Source: an uncultured Clostridium sp. | GTDB taxonomy: Bacteria; Bacillota; Clostridia; Clostridiales; Clostridiaceae | DNA length: 64,000 nt | Reading direction: 5' to 3' | Assembly: GCA_900548455.1 (NCBI GenBank) | Contig: URKQ01000003.1 | Coordinates: forward strand, 62,001-126,000 | Shown here: positions 17,227-26,440 of the stretch, in pieces | Layout of the letters: every line of letters starts with the position of its first letter | Numbering within the stretch: position 1 is the first letter of the stretch | Position numbers and translations under genes: made by a program | Notes under the pieces: model-generated | The model's input: only the letters and a program-made list of their open reading frames with translations | The model's database searches: none | What the model was told of the DNA's origin: nothing

Positions 17227-18411
17227 CTAAAATTTCATTTCATGTTCTTCTGATGCATATTTCTCAGTATTAATTGGCAATCCCTTTTTACTTAGTTGAT
17301 ATTCAACTATGCTTTTTATTATAGAATATATCACAGCAAATAGTGGTACACCTATAATCATTCCAACAAATCCAAAAATTCCATTTCCCAAAATGATGGC
17401 AAACATTACCCAAAATGCTGATATACCTATAGAATTTCCTAATATCTTTGGTCCCAATATATTTCCATCAAACTGTTGAAGAACTAATACAAAAATCGCA
17501 AACCATAGCGCTTTTATTGGACTCGCTATAAATATTATTATTATACTAGGTATAGCTCCAATGAAAGGTCCAAAAACTGGTACAATATTGGTAATACCTA
17601 TTATAAAGCTTACAAGTAATGCATAAGGCATTTTAAAAATACTCATTCCTACAAAACATATTATAGCTATTATAAAAGAATCTAATAATTTTCCACCTAA
17701 AAATCCAATAAAAATTTTATTACTTGAGCGCGTTAATTCCACAATATAATTTACTGGTCTTTTAGGCAATACAGAATACATCAATTTTTTAGTCTGTGCA
17801 AAAAACTTTTCTTTGCTGGTCAATATATAAATAGATACTATTGTTCCTATTATAATATTAAGTATTGATTGTGTTATAATAGCCGAAAACTGAATTAAAT
17901 AGGTTACAACTTTTCCAGCAAATTCCGTTAAATAAACTGAAATACTTCTAAAATCATCAATAATTTCGTTAACAATGCTCATATCTAACTGCAGTTTTTC
18001 AACTAATACTGTTACAGAATGTTCAACTGCCATTCCATACTCTGGAATGTTCTCGATTAATGTAGAAATACTTCTTGCAATCTCTGGTATTAAGATTGAA
18101 AAGAATGCCCCTAATGCTATCCCTGCAACCACATATGTTATAGTAATAGCTAACATTCTCTTTAATTTAAATTTTCTTTTTTTATCTAAAAAGTTTAAAA
18201 CTCGTGTTTCAAGAAATTTCATAGGAATTGCTAAAATATACGCTATAGCAAACCCGTAAATAAACGGAGTAAGTATTGAAAAAATACTTTTTATTTCTCT
18301 ATAAATTCCTGTAGCATTATAAATTATAAAAAACAAAATAATCGATAAAGCAGTAACTATAAAGTTAGTTAAAATTTTCGTTCGTGCTTCCTCACTTAAC
18401 TTTAGTTTCAT
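17227..18411 (-). CDS. AI-2E family transporter (YtvI/PerM-type membrane protein)
   Basis: 394 residues with about seven or eight membrane segments and a cytoplasmic-periplasmic middle region (about 100-200), the standard layout of this family (PF01594). The conserved GPFIGAIPS and GNSIGISAFWVMF-like segments are present near 285-350. Family members have been linked to autoinducer-2 export, ion or pH balance and small-molecule efflux, and the sequence does not decide between these. The start follows GAGGGGGTAAAT. It stands alone between a terminator and a secreted protein gene. Confidence 0.9.
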   Translation of the reverse strand: MKLKLSEEARTKILTNFIVTALSIILFFIIYNATGIYREIKSIFSILTPFIYGFAIAYILAIPMKFLETRVLNFLDKKRKFKLKRMLAITITYVVAGIALGAFFSILIPEIARSISTLIENIPEYGMAVEHSVTVLVEKLQLDMSIVNEIIDDFRSISVYLTEFAGKVVTYLIQFSAIITQSILNIIIGTIVSIYILTSKEKFFAQTKKLMYSVLPKRPVNYIVELTRSSNKIFIGFLGGKLLDSFIIAIICFVGMSIFKMPYALLVSFIIGITNIVPVFGPFIGAIPSIIIIFIASPIKALWFAIFVLVLQQFDGNILGPKILGNSIGISAFWVMFAIILGNGIFGFVGMIIGVPLFAVIYSIIKSIVEYQLSKKGLPINTEKYASEEHEMKF

Positions 18412-18501
18412 ATTTACCCCCTCAGCATTTTTTTATAATTATACTATGTTTCTTTTTACTTTACTACTTATACCTTAAAAATATCATAATTTAGTAAGAA
18501 T

Positions 18502-19059
18502 TTATGTCCAAATACCATCAATAACCCATCTTTCTCCATCCTTTACAACACTAATATTAACTTGTATAACATCCTCTTTTCTATTATTTATTAACTTAAA
18601 TACAATTTTGTAAAATGTAACTTTTTCACTCACTTGCTTTTCTTCCACTATTTCATAACTCGAAATATTAACCTCATCATTGCCCGTTATCCAAGAAGTA
18701 TTATCTTTAGAAAAAAGATACTGCTTGAATTGATTTTTTAATTTATTGTCCATAGCTGCATATTGCATTACTCCATTTCTATTAACAACTCCATCTGCCC
18801 ACAATTTTATAATAGTCTCTTTATCATTCATCGTTACATATTCAATTGTTTCCTCTGCCAAAGCTATATGTTTTATCATATTATTAATTATTGCTGAATT
18901 GTCTTCTCTATATATAGTGATTCCTTTTTCTTTTTTCTGTTCTGAATGCTCTACCTTATCCTCCTTACTTAAGTTATTAATTTGTGTTAACTTAGTTGCA
19001 AAAAAGATATTTGATAAAATCAAAATAAATATTATAAAAATAGTGCACCTTCTTTTCAT
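18502..19059 (-). CDS. Exported or membrane-anchored protein of unknown function, 185 aa
   Basis: A short basic start, MKRRC, then a hydrophobic stretch (about 5-22) predicts a signal anchor. A charged linker (KEDKVEHSEQKKEKG) and a ~130-residue domain follow, with alternating strands and a final KDGERWVIDGIWT. That ending is typical of NTF2-like/DUF4829-type secreted domains, where a Trp-rich strand closes the fold. There is no lipobox. The gene stands alone. No function can be named. Confidence 0.7.
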   Translation of the reverse strand: MKRRCTIFIIFILILSNIFFATKLTQINNLSKEDKVEHSEQKKEKGITIYREDNSAIINNMIKHIALAEETIEYVTMNDKETIIKLWADGVVNRNGVMQYAAMDNKLKNQFKQYLFSKDNTSWITGNDEVNISSYEIVEEKQVSEKVTFYKIVFKLINNRKEDVIQVNISVVKDGERWVIDGIWT

Positions 19060-19143
19060 TTTTCACCTCAACATACTTCTTTCATATCTAAATTCTAGAA
19101 CTAGTATGTTCATAATTTAAAATATATAATCCTGTTCCATAAC

Positions 19144-19177
19144 AAAAAAAGACTATGTGCACTTTTTACACATAGTC
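19144..19177 (-). terminator. Terminator of the nrdD-nrdG-dut operon
   Basis: A 9-bp stem GACTATGTG/CACATAGTC is followed by seven T on the minus strand, immediately past the dut stop. Confidence 0.85.
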
Positions 19178-19189
19178 TTAAATCAAATT

Positions 19190-19645
19190 CTATTTACCGG
19201 TACTTCCAAATCCACCTTTTCTTTCTTCATCACTATTGCAATTATCGCTTTCTAAAAATGGTATAAACATCACCTGAGCTATTCTATCACCTTTTTTTAT
19301 TACATAGGGTTCTTTTCCAAGGTTTAAAAGATTAACTCCTAAATTTCCATCGTTCTTAGGATTATTATAATAATCACATTCTACCCAGCCTTGTGCATTA
19401 GCCATAAGCATTGGGTGAGATCCCATAGAACTTCTAACATTTATTAAAAGAGCTTCGCTTTCTCCAAAGTAAGCCTTTATATCTGTCCATATTAGCTCCT
19501 TTTCCATAGGTTCTATTACTGTATCTATTGGTGAATACAAATCATAAGCAATGGAATGTTTACTTCCTCTAGTAGGTAACTGTATCTCTTCCTTAGGGTG
19601 CTTTCTCTTCTCATCTACTACTATTTCAAATCCTCTTTTTTTCAT
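19190..19645 (-). CDS. dut: dUTP diphosphatase
   Basis: 151 residues. It hydrolyses dUTP to dUMP and pyrophosphate, keeping uracil out of DNA and feeding dTMP synthesis. The trimeric dUTPase motifs are recognisable: SIAYDLYSP (motif 1), NVRSSMG (motif 2), GWVECDYYNN (motif 3, with the catalytic Asp), GDRIAQVMF (motif 4) and RKGGFGSTGK (motif 5, the P-loop-like tail). It resembles phage-type dUTPases more than short bacterial ones. Its ATG overlaps the nrdG TGA as ATGA, so it is translationally coupled to the reductase activase. The operon therefore pairs dNTP production with dUTP removal. Confidence 0.92.
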   Translation of the reverse strand: MKKRGFEIVVDEKRKHPKEEIQLPTRGSKHSIAYDLYSPIDTVIEPMEKELIWTDIKAYFGESEALLINVRSSMGSHPMLMANAQGWVECDYYNNPKNDGNLGVNLLNLGKEPYVIKKGDRIAQVMFIPFLESDNCNSDEERKGGFGSTGK

Positions 19646-20148
19646 TGGTTCTCCTCCTCCAAATTCAATTCTATGATGGTATCTTCTTCCAAACTCTTTT
19701 TAACATCAATTATTCTTTGAGACTTACTTCCTCGAAACTTTAAAGTAACATCTCTTTCCTCAATCTTAAATCTACCATCTACTATTACATCTATATATTT
19801 TAATACTTCTTCCCTCTTTAATGCAAACAATTCTTCCCACTTATAGCCAGTATATAACCAAATATTTTTATTAGATTTTTCTTTTAATAATCTTACCAAT
19901 TTAAGTGTGCTTTCATATTGAACCGTAAGTCCATCTCCACCACTTATAGTTATATCTGTATAAGGATTTTCTGTTAATTTCCTTACCACTTCATCAATAT
20001 TGTATTCATCACCTTTATCATACCAATACTTCTCGTTATGACATCCTCTGCATTTATGGGTACATTCAGCTATATAACATACTTCCCTTAACCCTACTCC
20101 TTCATTAACAGAGCAAGGATTATATCCTATTAATCTAATAGTATCCAT
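19642..20148 (-). CDS. nrdG: Anaerobic ribonucleotide reductase activating protein
   Basis: 168 residues, a radical-SAM activase. The cluster-binding CX3CX2C is Cys29, Cys33 and Cys36 (ECTHKCRGCHN). The SAM-contact TISGGDGLT lies near residue 70 and replaces the usual GGEP-type loop. It makes the glycyl radical on NrdD. It starts 12 bp after the nrdD stop and overlaps dut. The length is normal for the family. Confidence 0.95.
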   Translation of the reverse strand: MDTIRLIGYNPCSVNEGVGLREVCYIAECTHKCRGCHNEKYWYDKGDEYNIDEVVRKLTENPYTDITISGGDGLTVQYESTLKLVRLLKEKSNKNIWLYTGYKWEELFALKREEVLKYIDVIVDGRFKIEERDVTLKFRGSKSQRIIDVKKSLEEDTIIELNLEEENQ

Positions 20149-20160
20149 TGCTATACCTCT

Positions 20161-22404
20161 TTATAATTTTGTCATTGTACTATGCTTAAATCTAGCTTTA
20201 ACTTCTGCTTGCTTTGCTCTATTAAAATTATGATAATCCGTTGTTAAATATCCTGTAACCCTTCTTAATTGTTCTATGTTTTTGCTGTTACATATTGGAC
20301 ATCTATCATTAAATTCTCCTTGAAATCCGCAATCTAAACAAGTATCTATTGGAAAATTAAATGCTAAATATGGAATATCCAAGTTAAATGCATAATCAAT
20401 AATTTGTTCGATAGCTTTAGGATTTTGAGCAATAGCACTATCAAGTTCTACATAAGTAATGCAACCTGATGTAGGATATTTAGTAAATGGAGCTTCTATC
20501 TTTAATTTAGTGAATACATCCATATTTTTCCACACAGGCACATGATGAGAATTAGTTATCCATTCTCTATCTGTAACATTTTTGATAATTCCAAACTCTT
20601 CTCTTAATCCTTTTACTTCTCTATTTCCACTAATTATAGTACCACATGTAGACTCAATTGGAGCTGCATAACATCCAAAATTCAAATCATATTTTTCTGA
20701 AGCCTCATTTGCAAAATCTGAAATTCTCTTTACTACAGATAAAGCAAATTTATGAACCTCGCTATCCTCTGAGTGATCCTTTCCAAACAAAGCTTGACAC
20801 ATTTCAGCTACTCCTGCATATCCTATAGCTTGACTTCCATGTTTCATAACATCATATACACAAGTTGGTGAATCATAATCTCCACCTAACATACTTTGGT
20901 TTTTATACATAAACGGAGCTGACTTTGCACTTTGAGAACATATTAGATTAAATCTATCTACTAAAGCTTCAGCTGATAGTTCTAAAAGCTCATTTAATTC
21001 ATCCCAAAATCCTTGTAAATCTGCTTCGAATCTTTCATTTAAACAAATTCCATGCTTAATCCCTATTTTAACTAAGTTAATAGTTACTGGTGTTACATTA
21101 CCTCTACCTACTTTAGAATATCCCATTCCATGTCTATCATATCCGATGAGAGTTCTACAACCCATTGTTGCCATATAAGTATCTGGATCACTTTCATCTT
21201 CTATATTTTTACTCCAATCACAATTCACCCAGTTAGGATAAATTCTTTTAGACATAGATTCAATGGCTAACTTTTTCAAGTCGTAATTTGGTGTATCCTC
21301 TTTATCATTAACACCTTTTTTATATTGAAATATTGAAATTGGAAATATACTAGTCTTATGATGTTTACCTATGCCATCCAAACTAGCCTGCATTAACCAA
21401 TTACTTATCATTCTTCCTGCAACAGTTGCCCTTCTCCCAAAATTAATTGAAGTAAAGGGTACTTGGGACCCCGGTCTTGATTCTAACGTATTTAAATTAT
21501 GATATAGTCCTTGAGCAGCTTGCATGCCTTCTTTATCTAATTCCCTTAGTGCATAGGCTGTAATTCTTGGAGCAGTTACTTTAAGCGTTTCAACATTCTC
21601 TATACATATATCATCATCAAGGTTCTTCCAACATATATTTTTATCCTCAAAATAAAAAAGAGCATCTGCATAGTGTTTTTTAAATGAAATGTTCACCTGC
21701 TCCTCTAGGTCATAATCAATATGGCAACTGCCTGTTCCTCCAAATTGCTCCTGACTTTGAATTTGGAAAATTACTGCAACCAATTGAAATGCTGTAGATA
21801 GTCCACTAGCTCCTCTTACATCTCCATTTCTAGTTATAAATCCATTATTTACTAATTTCTTTATATCTGGAAAACTACAATTATGCATGCCAACAGCATA
21901 GCTATCTAAGTCATGGATATAAACCCTATTTTCCATGTGTGCTTTTGCTATTTCAGGTTTAATCATCTTATCTAGTGCATACCTTTTTAAAATTACATTT
22001 GCACTTTCAAATTTTCTTCCTCCAAAACTGTGTTCATCAACGTTGGCATTAGAATTTAACACATCTGAGCATTGGAGTATCTTATCTAATTTTTTATAAG
22101 CTTCACTATTCTTATCTCTTTCGATTCTTCTTTTTTCTCTATATGCTTCATATGCATCAGCTACTGTTAAATCATTGTCATTTAAAGCACTTACTACTAT
22201 GTCTTGTATTTCCTCAATATATATTTTGTTTCTTCCTAACTTCGCAATTTCCCCTTTAATTTCCTTTTCTAATGATGAATAATCTGCTTGAAACTTAATA
22301 TCATTTCCATACACTTCTTCATAAGCCTTTTTTATAGCTATTTCAATTCTTTCCATATCAAAATCTTTAATTCTTGAATCTCTTTTAACAATGCTCAGTT
22401 TCAT
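20161..22404 (-). CDS. nrdD: Anaerobic ribonucleoside-triphosphate reductase (class III)
   Basis: 747 residues. An N-terminal ATP-cone (about 1-95, KLSIVKRDSRIKDFDMERIE) gives allosteric control. A ten-stranded glycyl-radical barrel follows. Near the C-terminus are the zinc site CLDCGFQGEF...CPICNS and the glycyl radical at Gly718 in RRVTGYLT. It reduces NTPs to dNTPs without oxygen, in agreement with an anaerobic host. It is first in the nrdD-nrdG-dut operon. Two NrdR-like boxes lie about 240-285 bp upstream (22641-22689), suggesting dATP/ATP-responsive repression. Confidence 0.97.
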   Translation of the reverse strand: MKLSIVKRDSRIKDFDMERIEIAIKKAYEEVYGNDIKFQADYSSLEKEIKGEIAKLGRNKIYIEEIQDIVVSALNDNDLTVADAYEAYREKRRIERDKNSEAYKKLDKILQCSDVLNSNANVDEHSFGGRKFESANVILKRYALDKMIKPEIAKAHMENRVYIHDLDSYAVGMHNCSFPDIKKLVNNGFITRNGDVRGASGLSTAFQLVAVIFQIQSQEQFGGTGSCHIDYDLEEQVNISFKKHYADALFYFEDKNICWKNLDDDICIENVETLKVTAPRITAYALRELDKEGMQAAQGLYHNLNTLESRPGSQVPFTSINFGRRATVAGRMISNWLMQASLDGIGKHHKTSIFPISIFQYKKGVNDKEDTPNYDLKKLAIESMSKRIYPNWVNCDWSKNIEDESDPDTYMATMGCRTLIGYDRHGMGYSKVGRGNVTPVTINLVKIGIKHGICLNERFEADLQGFWDELNELLELSAEALVDRFNLICSQSAKSAPFMYKNQSMLGGDYDSPTCVYDVMKHGSQAIGYAGVAEMCQALFGKDHSEDSEVHKFALSVVKRISDFANEASEKYDLNFGCYAAPIESTCGTIISGNREVKGLREEFGIIKNVTDREWITNSHHVPVWKNMDVFTKLKIEAPFTKYPTSGCITYVELDSAIAQNPKAIEQIIDYAFNLDIPYLAFNFPIDTCLDCGFQGEFNDRCPICNSKNIEQLRRVTGYLTTDYHNFNRAKQAEVKARFKHSTMTKL

Positions 22405-22748
22405 TTAACCCCCACCTTAATATATAAATACTTTACAATATCATTTTAATTTACGACCTAAAACTCACTAATAATTATTATAATATGGTTATCATCCATA
22501 TTAAAATTTGTTACTAGTGATTATTATCAATATTTCTATAGATATATGTTTTATGCTCTCAATATCTACTTTTTTATACCTAATTCAATTTATTTTTTCC
22601 ATTGATTTTAGAAAAACGTACAAATGGCTAACAGCCTCTATAACAACATATTGTGGTACAACCTATTCTATCAACACAAAATATAGTGTATTTATTTATT
22701 ATTTTTGCAAATACTATTTTAGACATAAATTATAGGAGGTTATTAACC
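22405..22748. other. Divergent regulatory region between nrdD and the DUF1540 gene
   Basis: This AT-rich gap of about 344 bp has two NrdR-like boxes near its right end (22641-22689) and a small perfect hairpin AATATGG/CCATATT at 22484-22504. A candidate minus-strand promoter (TTGATA, 18 bp, TATGTT) overlaps the boxes. That would give nrdD a leader of more than 200 nt with no riboswitch I recognise. The frames of 75-84 codons here have no ribosome site. Confidence 0.5.
22641..22689. promoter_or_regulatory. Pair of NrdR-like boxes
   Basis: Box 2, ACACAAAATATAGTGT (22674-22689), matches the NrdR consensus ACACWATATATWGTGT at 15 of 16 positions. Box 1, TAACAACATATTGTGG (22641-22656), matches at 12. 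They start 33 bp apart, about three helical turns, close to the usual spacing of NrdR box pairs. They fit repression of nrdD-nrdG-dut; the DUF1540 gene starts only 60 bp to the other side. Confidence 0.65.
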
Positions 22749-22907
22749 ATGGAAAAAAACGAATCAATAAAATGCACAATTCACAACTGTAAATTTAACA
22801 ATGAACAAGAAAATTATTGCTCATTAAATCAAATTAAAGTTGGTACTCATGAAGCAAATCCAAAGATGGTTGAATGCACAGATTGTGAATCTTTTGTTCT
22901 TAAATAA
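22749..22907 (+). CDS. DUF1540 domain protein, 52 aa
   Basis: The start is ATG 22749 behind ATAGGAGGTTATTAACC; the longer upstream frame has no ribosome site. 52 residues with four cysteines in the pattern CTIHNCKFN...YCSLNQIKV...CTDCESF. This is the DUF1540 pattern of small, probably zinc- or metal-binding clostridial proteins, often present in several copies per genome and linked in some species to sporulation. It is transcribed alone, divergently from nrdD. Confidence 0.88.
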   Translation: MEKNESIKCTIHNCKFNNEQENYCSLNQIKVGTHEANPKMVECTDCESFVLK

Positions 22908-22924
22908 CAATCTCTAAACATGAG

Positions 22925-22963
22925 TAAGCACCACTCCAAATCAAAGATTTGGAGTGGTGCTTA
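22925..22963. terminator. Bidirectional terminator whose arm includes the end of topB
   Basis: An 18-bp perfect stem, TAAGCACCACTCCAAATC with its complement, has a 3-nt loop. The right arm covers the last codons of topB (stop at 22941). The hairpin therefore serves both the DUF1540 gene and topB, without a clear T tract beyond a short TTAT. Confidence 0.65.
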
Positions 22964-25130
22964 TAAATTCTAATTTCCAATTGAAATAACCTGTTTCTTC
23001 ATTTTTCTCATATTTTAAATATGCCGCAAAGGTATTTCCTTTTTTACTCCTCAAGTTCCTAAATCCTACTTTTCCGTTTTTAAGTAGAATTTCTACCATT
23101 TCTTTTGTAACTTTCTTTCCTAATGACTCTATATATTTATCATTTTTCCAAATAGTAAATTTACATCCATTTTTCCAATTACTACAGCCAAATCCTCGCT
23201 CACCTTCAATTACTGGATTACCACATACAGGACATTCTCCTACAACTACAGCTTCCTTAGGAACTTCCACCTTAAATTTAGATAACATAGATTCATCATT
23301 TTTAATCTTTTCTACTGAATTCCTAGTAAAATCAAAAATTAAATTTAGAAAATCACTTTTTCTAAACTTACCTCTTTCTATATCAGATAAAGTCTTTTCT
23401 AGTCTTCCTGTATACTCCAAGTCCAGTAACTCTTTAGCCGGAAATATTTCAACAATAGTTTTTCCTAAATCTGTTACAATAAGACTTTTTCCTTTAGTTG
23501 TTATATATCCTATATCTTTTAATTTCTTTATTGTTTCAGCTCTAGTTGCTGGAGTACCTATACTAAATCCACTTAATATAGCTTGCATCATTTCATCTGT
23601 ATTAGTTTCATCGTCTTCTTTGTCTTCTTTAAAATTCTTTCCGCAAGTTTCCATCAATCTTAATAAAGTTTTTTCTGTATGATGTTTTGGTGGTTTTTTA
23701 GTTACTTTATTAACTTTGCTCTCAGTTATATTCAATTGATCATTTTCCTGAACTAACGGTAAAATGGTATCCTTTGTTTCTGATTTTTCAACTATCTTCC
23801 AACCCTTTATAATTTCTACCTTGCCTTTAGCAACAAATTCCCCTGGACATTTTATATCATTAACCTTAAGTATAACCTTTGTCTCCTCAAATTCGGCTAC
23901 TGGCATAAATTGCATTATAAATCTATTCTTTATAGCTGTATAAACACAAATTTCATCCGAATTAAGTCCTTTGGGAATAACATAGGTAGGTGTAATTGCA
24001 CTATGACTCTCTACCTTTGAATTATCGAATACTCTTTTACTCTTAACAAACTTAATTTGATTTTCATAAGGCAGTCCTCTTTTAATATTATCTAAAACCT
24101 TTTTAGCCCTATCAACTAAGCTTTCTTCTAACACTACACTGGCCGTTCTAGGATAAGTAATTAACTTTTTTTCATATAATCCCTGGGCTACCTTTAATAC
24201 CTTGTCTGAAGTCCACCCTTTATATTTACTTGTTATATACCCTTGTAAGTTAGACAAATTAAATAATGGTTGGGGATATTCTTTCTTCTTTTCAACTTCT
24301 TTACTTACAACTGTACATATATTATTTTCTAAAACACTAGTTATATTATCTAAATAACCTTTATCCTCAAATTGTTCACTATTGTTTTCATAGTATAGAC
24401 TTTCAAACTCATCATTATCTTTTGATTTAACTTTCATAATTAATTTATAATATGAGGAAGATTGAAAGTTTTCAATTTCCTTGTCTCTATCATAGATAAT
24501 TTTAAGTGTAGGAAGTAATACTCTTCCAATATTAATAGTTTTTTTATCATTAGCTCCATATCGTAACGTTGCAACAGATGTTAAATTAATCCCAATAACC
24601 CAATCTGCTATCTGTCTACCTATACCAGCATCCTGTAATGACTGCATTTCACTATTTAACTTTAAATTGGCCATACCTTTTTTTACTTCATCTTCAGTCC
24701 ATTCATTAAGTAGCAATCTATAAATTGGTTTTTTAATATCATAATGAATAAATAATTCATCGGAAATTACTTGACCTTCACGATCATAGTCTGTTGCTGA
24801 AATAACTCCATCTATGTCTTTTCTATCAATTAAGCTTTTAATTATATTAATTTGTTTTTCTGCACCTTTATCTACAACACTTCTAACTAAGCTATCACTC
24901 TTAACTTTATATTTAAATTCTTCCGGAATAAAGGGAAATTTCTCCATTCTCCATCCCTTCATATTTTCATCGTAGTCTTTTGCATCATATAACTGTAACA
25001 AATGACCAAAAGCCCAAGTAACTAGGTATTCTTCTCCTTCAAAATACCCATCCTTTCTATTCTTTATATTTAAAGCTTCTGCTATATTTTTAGCCACGGA
25101 CGGTTTTTCCGCAATAATAACCTTAGCCAC
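22941..25130 (-). CDS. topB: DNA topoisomerase III
   Basis: About 729 residues. An N-terminal Toprim domain (AEKPSVAKNIAEAL; the acidic DYDREGQ) is followed by the type IA core with the catalytic tyrosine in LITYPRTAS. A C-terminal zinc finger, CPVCGNPVIEGERGFGCSN, completes it. It relaxes negative supercoils and decatenates single-strand-linked DNA. I choose GTG at 25130, 8 nt after AAGGTG; the GTG at 25139 is part of that site. It is a monocistronic housekeeping-type gene, but in Firmicutes a second topB on mobile elements is also common. Nothing nearby suggests mobility. Confidence 0.94.
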   Translation of the reverse strand: MAKVIIAEKPSVAKNIAEALNIKNRKDGYFEGEEYLVTWAFGHLLQLYDAKDYDENMKGWRMEKFPFIPEEFKYKVKSDSLVRSVVDKGAEKQINIIKSLIDRKDIDGVISATDYDREGQVISDELFIHYDIKKPIYRLLLNEWTEDEVKKGMANLKLNSEMQSLQDAGIGRQIADWVIGINLTSVATLRYGANDKKTINIGRVLLPTLKIIYDRDKEIENFQSSSYYKLIMKVKSKDNDEFESLYYENNSEQFEDKGYLDNITSVLENNICTVVSKEVEKKKEYPQPLFNLSNLQGYITSKYKGWTSDKVLKVAQGLYEKKLITYPRTASVVLEESLVDRAKKVLDNIKRGLPYENQIKFVKSKRVFDNSKVESHSAITPTYVIPKGLNSDEICVYTAIKNRFIMQFMPVAEFEETKVILKVNDIKCPGEFVAKGKVEIIKGWKIVEKSETKDTILPLVQENDQLNITESKVNKVTKKPPKHHTEKTLLRLMETCGKNFKEDKEDDETNTDEMMQAILSGFSIGTPATRAETIKKLKDIGYITTKGKSLIVTDLGKTIVEIFPAKELLDLEYTGRLEKTLSDIERGKFRKSDFLNLIFDFTRNSVEKIKNDESMLSKFKVEVPKEAVVVGECPVCGNPVIEGERGFGCSNWKNGCKFTIWKNDKYIESLGKKVTKEMVEILLKNGKVGFRNLRSKKGNTFAAYLKYEKNEETGYFNWKLEFISTTPNL

Positions 25131-25302
25131 AATACTCACACCTTATCTTTTCGAATTAAATCATATATGTTCTATTATATCCTATAAGATATTTTAATTA
25201 AACTAAAACCAATTTAATACATAGTATAAATTTGTCTAAAGTTGTTTAATTTGCCTTAATTTTGTGTTAAAATGTTTACATGACATTTAGGAGGTTTATG
25301 AT

Positions 25303-26364
25303 ATGGGAAAAAAACTATTAAAAACACTACTGATTATAATTTTAGTTATAGTCGTAGTATTTTTAGGCTACATTGGTTTCATGATTGTTACCGATTACAA
25401 GCCAGAAGAGGAAATTTCTATCGATATAGAAAATAATCAATCCAAAAAATTATCTATTGAAGATGAATTAAAGCTTACTACTTTTAATATAGGTTACGGC
25501 ACAATGGATGATTCAGTTGATTTCTTTATGGATGGAGGAAAAATGTCTAGAGGTGTTAGTAAAGAAAGAACCCTAGAAAATATGGATGGAATAATTAATA
25601 CCATAGACAAGCTTAACTCTGACATTGTATTTCTACAAGAAGTTGATGTTAAAGCAACTAGAAGTTATAAAATCAACGAATTAGAAATGATTAAAGATAA
25701 CTTTAAAGATTATGGAAATACCTTTGCTATAAATTATAAAGTTCCATGGGTTCCTATTCCATTTACTAATCCACATGGACAAGTCTTGGCAGGTCTTACC
25801 ACACTATCAAAATATGAAGTTAATTCTTCCACTAGATATGACTTACCTGGAAAGTCTTCTTTCCTTACCCAACTTGGTGATCTTGATAGAGCCATGATGG
25901 TAAATAGGATACCTGTAGATAATGGAAAAGAACTTGTAGCAATAAATGCTCACTTATCTGCTTACGATGAAGGTGGAAAAATTCGTCAAGTTCAACTTGG
26001 GTATATAAAAGAGTTTCTTGAAAGAGAATATGATAAAGGAAATTATATAATTATTGGCGGAGATTGGAATCAACAAATTCCTGGAACAAATGCTTTTGAT
26101 TTCCCTACTACTGAAGAATGGCCAGATTGGCTTCAAGATATTCCAGAAGACTTTGTGCCTGAAGGATTTACTTGGACTTTTGATAAAACTGTAGCTACAT
26201 CTAGAGCTGTTGCAACTCCTTATATTAAAGGAGAAAACTTAACTTCAATAATAGATGGCTTTTTAGTTTCTGATAACATTGAAGTTAAATCTACTGCTGG
26301 TAGTGCTGAAGAGTTTAAATACTCTGACCACAACCCTGTAACAGTAACATTTAAATTAAGATAA
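25303..26364 (+). CDS. Membrane-anchored endonuclease/exonuclease/phosphatase (EEP) family protein
   Basis: 353 residues. An N-terminal membrane anchor (about 5-30) is followed by an EEP fold. The fold carries the expected metal and catalytic motifs: LTTFNIGYG, VFLQEVD, AINAHLSAYD, IIGGDWNQ and the closing YSDHNPV. The domain faces outside the membrane. EEP enzymes hydrolyse phosphodiesters or phosphomonoesters in DNA, phosphoinositides or sphingomyelin; the substrate here is unknown. A strong TAGGAGGTTTATGAT precedes ATG. It is transcribed alone and ends at a strong terminator (26376-26409). Confidence 0.9.
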   Translation: MGKKLLKTLLIIILVIVVVFLGYIGFMIVTDYKPEEEISIDIENNQSKKLSIEDELKLTTFNIGYGTMDDSVDFFMDGGKMSRGVSKERTLENMDGIINTIDKLNSDIVFLQEVDVKATRSYKINELEMIKDNFKDYGNTFAINYKVPWVPIPFTNPHGQVLAGLTTLSKYEVNSSTRYDLPGKSSFLTQLGDLDRAMMVNRIPVDNGKELVAINAHLSAYDEGGKIRQVQLGYIKEFLEREYDKGNYIIIGGDWNQQIPGTNAFDFPTTEEWPDWLQDIPEDFVPEGFTWTFDKTVATSRAVATPYIKGENLTSIIDGFLVSDNIEVKSTAGSAEEFKYSDHNPVTVTFKLR

Positions 26365-26375
26365 TATTAAATAAT

Positions 26376-26409
26376 AAAGATGGAGGTTATAATTATAGCC
26401 TCCATCTTT
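26376..26409. terminator. Terminator between EEP gene and moaC
   Basis: AAAGATGGAGG pairs with CCTCCATCTTT, with inner TATAATTATA pairing. It is usable from both converging genes. Confidence 0.85.
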
Positions 26410-26440
26410 GTTAATAACTTTAATTTTATTTATCAGAATG

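Noticed and set aside
22508..22735. 75-codon frame upstream of DUF1540
   Set aside because: It overlaps the NrdR boxes and promoter region and has no ribosome site.
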